From contig DAIEHU010000048.1 in the NCBI GenBank assembly GCA_027353395.1, positions 1 to 11,956 on the forward strand: a stretch of DNA of 11,956 nucleotides. The letters run 5' to 3'. The stretch is from Desulfobacteraceae bacterium. Its GTDB lineage: Bacteria; Desulfobacterota; Desulfobacteria; Desulfobacterales; Desulfosalsimonadaceae. The translations under genes were made by a program, and so were the position numbers. Shown piece by piece: positions 8,701 to 11,956 of this stretch (the stretch's first letter is position 1; every line of letters starts with the position of its first letter). Below the pieces are notes generated by a model that was given only the letters and a program-made list of their open reading frames with translations, was not told the DNA's origin and ran no database searches.

Positions 8701-9407
8701 GCGAACACGTTTCCATGCTGGTCCGCGATCACCTGAATCTCGATATGGCGCACGGACGTCAGCAGTTTTTCCACAAACAGCCTAGGATTTCCGAAGGACA
8801 CCTCGGCCATGACCGATGCTTTCTGAAACGCGGATTCGAGCTGGTCTTCGGAATAAATTTCATAAATACCCCGGCCCCCGCCGCCGCCTTCGGCCTTGAG
8901 CATGACAGGAAAGCCGATCTTGCGGGCGATTTTTTTCGCCTCTTCCACGGTGACCGCGCCTTCGGAGCCGGGCACCACCGGCACGCCAAGCTGTTTCGCC
9001 AAACGCCGGACATCCACCTTGTTTCCAAGGGTTCTCATGGCGCCGGTGGGCGGGCCAATAAAAACAATTCCGGCTTCTTCGCATTTGGCGGGAAAACTTT
9101 CATTTTCCGCGATAAACCCCCAGCCCGGATGAATGGCGATGGCGCCCCGGGCCTTGGATTTTTCGATGATGAGATCCAGGTTCAGATAGGCGTTGGGATC
9201 ATGGCCGAGAAGCAGCAACTCATGCGCGCCCAGGGTGGACGGAGAGGTTTTGTCAACATCCGTGGCCGTCATGATGGAAACGCAGTTTAAGCATTCGGAT
9301 ATGGAACGGCTGATGCGCCGGGCCGGAATGCCCCGGTTGGCGATGACAATGGGTTTGCCTTCGATTTCTTTTTGCACCTGATCGAATGTTTTGGGTTGGA
9401 TGTTCAT
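5715..9407 (-). CDS. pyc: Pyruvate carboxylase, single chain, with C-terminal zinc-ribbon-like tail
   Basis: Predicted ATP- and biotin-dependent carboxylation of pyruvate to oxaloacetate, an anaplerotic cytoplasmic step. The 1230 residues hold a biotin carboxylase part (about 15-465): glycine loop EGGGGGRG at 173-180, ERDCTVQRNHQK at 239-250 and EANTRLQVEH at 303-312. The carboxyltransferase barrel (about 540-840) has metal-site Asp550 in TTTRD, the probable carbamylated Lys724 in GLKDMAG, and His752/His754. A MPGG segment sits at 849-852, then the PYC/OADA conserved region, then a biotinyl domain with Lys1161 in SIMKQEKS. The last 23 residues add CGSC (1208-1211) and CPYC (1223-1226). The N-terminus and parts of the barrel (GGGAHFHV at 583-590) diverge from standard enzymes, so another 2-oxoacid substrate is possible. 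AAGGAAA precedes the ATG by 4-5 bases; birA ends 12 bases upstream. Confidence 0.93.
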   Translation of the reverse strand: MNIQPKTFDQVQKEIEGKPIVIANRGIPARRISRSISECLNCVSIMTATDVDKTSPSTLGAHELLLLGHDPNAYLNLDLIIEKSKARGAIAIHPGWGFIAENESFPAKCEEAGIVFIGPPTGAMRTLGNKVDVRRLAKQLGVPVVPGSEGAVTVEEAKKIARKIGFPVMLKAEGGGGGRGIYEIYSEDQLESAFQKASVMAEVSFGNPRLFVEKLLTSVRHIEIQVIADQHGNVFAFDERDCTVQRNHQKLVEITPSPWPKMTDALRNELKAYSERLVRAVNYHSLATVEFLVDSDGHPYLIEANTRLQVEHGITECRYGIDLVEEQIAVAFGSVLRFTRENTAPFQHVMQARINCEDPQNNFSPNSGVITRYTSPGGQGVRLDSCVTGGYEFPSNYDSAASLLITYGNSWIKTVKLMQRALREYMIGGVKTTIPFHKEIVKHPTFISGEYDTRFIENTPELMDYRDQAPEALRLSRLIAEISAKGYNPFVQLGAYRGLSDSRVGRFEVVLPALKESLREFVYPRHDRQAALDFVRDSGYVHFSDTTTRDITQSNSGNRFRLGEDRIIGPYLDRCGFFSLENGGGAHFHVAMLANMTYPFTEARMWNEFAPRSLKQILIRSTNVLGYKPQPKGVMRRTGEMICEHYDVIRCFDFLNHIENMRPFAEIVLNSRRNIFQPAISLSYARGFDVESYMDVTAEILRMTADVAGVSATQASRMIILGLKDMAGVCPPRFMRQLVSEIRKKYPDLIVHYHRHYTDGLFVPAVGVAAEAGAHIVDTAIGASVRWYGQGEVLSTSAYIEEELGLKTHLNKDMIRDCNFALKQIMPYYDRYCSPYFQGIDYDVIEHGMPGGATSSSQEGAMKQGYIRLLPYMLRFLAGTRKIVRYHDVTPGSQITWNTAFLAVTEAYKRGGERHVRKMLSVLDTVATMPEEELPADILADGLKLYRDSNDAFRNLLLGRYGKLPQGFPPDWVYYSAFGSEAEWALKNRTEVSPLEFLKEVDMDAERDTLRDLIRRQPSEEELVLYLNHPGDALKTIKFQEQFGDPNQVPLDVWFEGLRLRKELEFLDTTGKPHKMMILDISEPRKNGMSVVRYLLDSEIYTHQVKVREPDAQDGAVLEMADPGNRYHMGSPSRGDLWVMYVTAGDYVKQGDEIFNISIMKQEKSVVAPFDAMVKRVLKTANYSEDRKMVPVQENELLVELAPAPTLCGSCSQPVASADFKFCPYCGAGM

Positions 9408-9419
9408 GAAATTTCCTTT

Positions 9420-10376
9420 TTATGCTGGAATAATACTGCCGGAATAAATCACCCGGCTTGTATTTCCTTTTTTTATCCGGAGTCCGCCGTCCTTTGAGAG
9501 CCCCAGAATCACGGCTTCAAAAACAGTGTCATTCATCTCCCGGATGGCGACTTTTTTACCTATCCACGCCATGCGGGTGTCGATCATTTTGATAAATTCA
9601 GCCGGTTTGGCGCCATGAACCAGTGTTTCAAAGATGGCTTTGCCTTCGGTCGTGAGTGTCATCCACAACGCAAGCGGCGTAAAATCAAACCCTTCACGGG
9701 AGAGATGGGTTGCCGGCACGGCAAACTGGTCCCGCAGCAGCCGGTCTTCCGGCGCAAAGGCGAGGTTGATCCCACAACCTGTCAGTATATGGCCGCCCCG
9801 ATTTTCAATCAATATACCGGCGAATTTCCGGTCGCGGATCAACAGGTCATTGGGCCATTTGATCTCTACCGGCACGTTGAATTTCCGCAGGGCCTGGGCG
9901 AATATAAATCCCGCCGCAAGCGACATCAGGTTTCTCCAGTTGGCCGTTTCGCCGCTTTTATGTTCGGGTATGGGCCAGCACCATGAGGCGTGAATGTTCC
10001 CGGCGGGCGATACCCACTGGCGCTGATGCTGACCGCGGCCTGCTGTCTGTTCCACAGCCATCACCGAATCCCAGGCCTGCATCCGTCCCGTTTCGATAAA
10101 ATGCCAGGCCGTATCCATGGTTGATGCACAGCGCCGGCAGACCAGAATCCGGGACATATCGCAGGAATATCCGGGGAGGGATTTGTCCGGTTGTCCGGAA
10201 GTCCATACCCAGGCATCGCCCGCTTGGTCAATTCCGGGTGAGCGCCTCCGGGTCCAGGGGCCAAGGCGTTCTATATCTCTTGCCCAGAGCGGGCTCTGGT
10301 TCAAAATTTCTTCCGGATCACCCGTTTCAAACAGATCCTGCCGGTCAACGCCTAATATTTCAACCCCGCATGCCAC
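9420..10376 (-). CDS. birA: Biotin-protein ligase (BirA type) without HTH domain
   Basis: It activates biotin to biotinyl-AMP and transfers it to a lysine of biotin-dependent enzymes, here presumably the pyruvate carboxylase encoded 12 bases downstream. Numbering from the chosen GTG (318 residues), the catalytic domain starts near residue 76. It shows STMD (85-88), the loop GRGQHQRQW (113-121), KWPNDLL (173-179), DRK (182-184), GILIEN (187-192) and GCGINLA (200-206); a small C-terminal domain covers about 272-318. Residues 1-73 are not a winged helix and match nothing I recognise; they include Cys72 and a CRRC at 80-83. The GTG is 7 bases after GGAGG (10388-10384); the ATG two codons upstream (10382) is only 1 base from it and unlikely. 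Met74 has no ribosome-binding site. Autorepression, as in E. coli BirA, is not expected without an HTH. Confidence 0.93.
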   Translation of the reverse strand: MACGVEILGVDRQDLFETGDPEEILNQSPLWARDIERLGPWTRRRSPGIDQAGDAWVWTSGQPDKSLPGYSCDMSRILVCRRCASTMDTAWHFIETGRMQAWDSVMAVEQTAGRGQHQRQWVSPAGNIHASWCWPIPEHKSGETANWRNLMSLAAGFIFAQALRKFNVPVEIKWPNDLLIRDRKFAGILIENRGGHILTGCGINLAFAPEDRLLRDQFAVPATHLSREGFDFTPLALWMTLTTEGKAIFETLVHGAKPAEFIKMIDTRMAWIGKKVAIREMNDTVFEAVILGLSKDGGLRIKKGNTSRVIYSGSIIPA

Positions 10377-10408
10377 GCCCATGCCTCCAGAAATTGAAAA
10401 ATGTTTAG

Positions 10409-10436
10409 ATTATCGATTTCTATCTGTATCTGTCAA
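10409..10436 (-). promoter_or_regulatory. Sigma70-type promoter for birA-pyc
   Basis: On the minus strand a perfect TTGACA (10436-10431) is followed after 16 bases by GATAAT (10414-10409), five of six matches to the -10 consensus. Transcription would start near 10402, giving a leader of about 25 bases with GGAGG just before the GTG start. This is the clearest promoter in the window. Confidence 0.65.
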
Positions 10437-10451
10437 TAAAAACAAATGAGG

Positions 10452-10480
10452 ATGAAATGAGATCAGAAATTTGGTATAAA
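10452..10480 (+). promoter_or_regulatory. Possible promoter for tpx
   Basis: ATGAAA (10452-10457) and TATAAA (10475-10480) are 17 bases apart, four and five matches to the consensus boxes. The start would be near 10487, with a leader of nearly 90 bases before the tpx ATG. An alternative is TTTACA (10486-10491) with a weak A/T-rich -10 near 10508-10516. I see no clear PerR, Fur or OxyR palindrome in 10437-10573. Confidence 0.35.
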
Positions 10481-10573
10481 GTCTCTTTACAAAGATCAGA
10501 TAAGGGTTAATTTAAAAGACAATCGCCATGTTTGTGAACATTGAAGCATAACACCAACACAAGGAGGTTTTAT

Positions 10574-11089
10574 ATGTCAGAAACAGCCAATGCAGTCACG
10601 ATGCGTGGAAATCCCCTGACCCTCGTCGGCTCTCCATTGAATATTGGGGATAAGGCGCCGGATTTTGAAGTGGTGGACAACGAATTGAAGCCCAAATCCC
10701 TGAAGGATTTTTCCGGAAAAGCGCTGATTATCTCATCGGTTCCGTCTCTCGATACACCGGTGTGCGACATGGAAACCCGGCGGTTTAACACGGAAGCGTC
10801 CCGCCTGGACGCGGGTATCCGGATACTCACCATCAGCATGGATTTACCGTTTGCCCAGAAACGCTGGTGCGGTGCGGCGGGGGTCGACCAGGTCGTCACG
10901 CTTTCAGACCACCGGCAGGCGAGTTTCGGTCAAGCATTTGGGGTGTTGATCAAGGAATTGCGGCTGCTGGCGCGGGCGGTATTTGTTCTGGACGCAGACC
11001 ACGTGATCCGCCATATTCAAATCGTCAGGGAAATCGCGGAAGAGCCGGATTATGATGCCGCGCTTTCGGCTGCTAAACTTCTTATTTAA
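10574..11089 (+). CDS. tpx: Thiol peroxidase, atypical 2-Cys peroxiredoxin
   Basis: Tpx reduces hydrogen peroxide and alkyl hydroperoxides using thioredoxin. The 171-residue protein has the family layout: GSPLNIGDKAPDF at 19-31, the peroxidatic site SVPSLDTPVC with Cys64, and the resolving Cys99 in KRWCGAAGV, a spacing (35 residues) that matches E. coli Tpx Cys60 and Cys94. It also has VVTLSD and a LLARAVFVLD strand near the end. The ATG at 10574 is chosen because AAGGAGG (10561-10567) ends 6 bases upstream; an in-frame ATG at 10541 would add 11 unconserved residues across that ribosome-binding site. It is followed after 21 bases by a rubrerythrin-like gene, fitting a peroxide-defence operon. 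The protein is expected in the cytoplasm, since no signal peptide is seen. Confidence 0.96.
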   Translation: MSETANAVTMRGNPLTLVGSPLNIGDKAPDFEVVDNELKPKSLKDFSGKALIISSVPSLDTPVCDMETRRFNTEASRLDAGIRILTISMDLPFAQKRWCGAAGVDQVVTLSDHRQASFGQAFGVLIKELRLLARAVFVLDADHVIRHIQIVREIAEEPDYDAALSAAKLLI

Positions 11090-11110
11090 CTTATAATGAG
11101 GACATACTTC

Positions 11111-11566
11111 ATGAACCGAGCCGAATATGAAACCATACTTGAACAAGCCATACAAGCTGAAATAGACGCCCAAAAATTTTATCGGGATGTGGCGGGCAGA
11201 ATGACGGATGCATTCTTGAAAGACTTGTTCGCCCGGTTTGCAGTGGAAGAAAAAAAGCACGAGACAATTCTCAGGGGATTCTGGTCAGTGATTCCTGAAA
11301 ATCTGCCGTTTGAAGAGAATCGTGATTATAAAATCGCCCAAACAGTAGACCGTCCGCTGGTATCCGCGGATATGCGCCCTGCGGATGCGTTCGCCTTGGC
11401 CATGAAAAATGAAGAGGCTGCCATGAATCATTATACAGCTCTGGCCGAGGGATGCGCCGATCCGCGGCAAAAACAGATATTCATGGATCTTGCGGCCATG
11501 GAGCGGGACCATAAATTCAAAATGGAAAACGCTTTTGTGGATATCGGGTATCCGGAGGTGTGGTAG
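11111..11566 (+). CDS. Rubrerythrin-like ferritin-like di-iron protein, no rubredoxin domain
   Basis: The 151-residue protein is a four-helix ferritin-like domain with two half-sites. The first has Glu17 in AEIDAQKFY and ExxH at 47-50 (EEKKH); the second has Glu101/Glu102 in NEEAAMNHY and ExxH at 131-134 (ERDH). Such proteins reduce peroxide or bind iron in anaerobes. Rubrerythrin's usual C-terminal rubredoxin domain with paired CxxC is absent, and the chain ends at DIGYPEVW; the only cysteine is Cys115. An external electron donor would therefore be needed. The ATG at 11111 is preferred: GAGG (11098-11101) lies 9 bases upstream. The in-frame ATG at 11096 overlaps that site and adds five residues. 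It lies 21 bases after tpx, so cotranscription and a shared peroxide-defence role are likely. Confidence 0.88.
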   Translation: MNRAEYETILEQAIQAEIDAQKFYRDVAGRMTDAFLKDLFARFAVEEKKHETILRGFWSVIPENLPFEENRDYKIAQTVDRPLVSADMRPADAFALAMKNEEAAMNHYTALAEGCADPRQKQIFMDLAAMERDHKFKMENAFVDIGYPEVW

Positions 11567-11604
11567 CGGGGAAGAACGGATAAATTTTTTTAACGGGAGT
11601 TTCC

Positions 11605-11956
11605 ATGACGATTCACGAGCAAATCAAAAAAGACCTCATGCTGGCCATGAAGGAAAAAGATGAAGAAAAAAAGAACACCTTGCGGGTTTTGATGGGCGAG
11701 TTCGCGCGAAGCGACAAAAAATCGCTTTTTGATGACGAAGTGACCGGGGTGATCAAAAAGCTGATCAAATCCGAACGGGAGACGATAGGCCTTTCCGGAG
11801 AAAAAGGAGATAACCGGTATATTGAAATTCTGGAAACCTATCTGCCGAGAATGGCGACGGACGCTGATATCCGGGCCTGGATTGCGCAACATATCGATTT
11901 CGCATCCTATAAAAATAAAATGCAGGCCATGAAGGACATCATGAACCATTTTGGCG
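11605..11956 (+). CDS. yqeY: GatB/YqeY-family protein, 5' part only
   Basis: The reading frame runs off the end of the window after 117 codons without a stop; the family is normally about 150 residues, so roughly three quarters is visible. It matches the YqeY fold related to the tail domain of the GatB subunit of tRNA amidotransferase: a basic N-terminal helix (MTIHEQIKKDLMLAMKEKDE), LRVLMGEF, a helix with KKLIKSERE, then the hallmark LETYLPR (about 76-82) and MQAMKDIM (104-111). Tail domains of this type are thought to contact tRNA, but the role of stand-alone YqeY is not well defined. CGGGAG at 11594-11599 lies 5 bases before the ATG. It follows the di-iron protein gene by 38 bases with no hairpin between, so it may belong to the tpx operon. 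Confidence 0.88.
   Translation, partial: MTIHEQIKKDLMLAMKEKDEEKKNTLRVLMGEFARSDKKSLFDDEVTGVIKKLIKSERETIGLSGEKGDNRYIEILETYLPRMATDADIRAWIAQHIDFASYKNKMQAMKDIMNHFG

Noticed and set aside
6024..9290. Long plus-strand frames inside pyc (6024-6992, 7083-7913, 8364-9290)
   Set aside because: They are antisense shadows of the carboxylase, which has all catalytic motifs in frame; compositions are His/Gly/Arg-rich and no domain is recognisable.
10481..10573. Riboswitch or sRNA in the tpx leader
   Set aside because: The leader is A/T-rich with no stable stem-loop set or recognisable aptamer; only short weak inverted repeats are present.
11567..11604. Terminator between the di-iron protein gene and yqeY
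   Set aside because: A run of T residues is present, but there is no stable hairpin before it.

Overview
The window is a compact, ordinary-looking bacterial chromosome segment with strong G/C preference at third codon positions. It probably comes from a sulfate-reducer-like Desulfobacterota lineage (Desulfobacterales type). That placement is an inference from gene content: a long divergent pyruvate carboxylase, a peroxide-defence pair typical of anaerobes, and a palindromic intergenic repeat. There is no rRNA or other taxonomic marker, so it is moderate at best. I see no rRNA, tRNA, CRISPR array, integrase, transposase or phage gene.

Layout. (1) 1-3824, plus strand: the 3' part of a PurF-like amidophosphoribosyltransferase, then carB (carbamoyl-phosphate synthase large subunit) 26 bases later, probably one transcript serving purine, pyrimidine and arginine synthesis. 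(2) 3825-4050: an intergenic stretch filled by a 162-base palindromic element and a terminator-like hairpin. (3) 4051-5193, minus strand: a small exported protein of unknown function and, upstream of it, a YfcE/MJ0936-type metallophosphoesterase. (4) 5261-5749, plus strand: a CYTH-domain triphosphatase-like protein, divergent from the phosphoesterase. (5) 5715-10376, minus strand: a birA-pyc operon in which a biotin-protein ligase precedes, by 12 bases, a single-chain pyruvate carboxylase of 1230 residues that it presumably biotinylates. A good sigma70-type promoter precedes birA. The pyc 3' end overlaps the CYTH gene by 35 bases, tail to tail. (6) 10574-11956, plus strand: thiol peroxidase (tpx), a rubrerythrin-like di-iron protein and the start of a GatB/YqeY-family gene, probably one oxidative-stress operon.

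The most distinctive part is the birA-pyc unit. The carboxylase carries a C-terminal four-cysteine zinc-ribbon-like tail after its biotinyl domain, and its biotin site reads IMKQ rather than the usual AMKM. The ligase lacks a recognisable N-terminal DNA-binding domain, has an unrelated extension of about 73 residues, and has an altered biotinyl-AMP loop. A dedicated, co-evolved ligase-substrate pair is a reasonable but untested reading. The rest is mostly housekeeping, and I do not see a convincing wholly new system.
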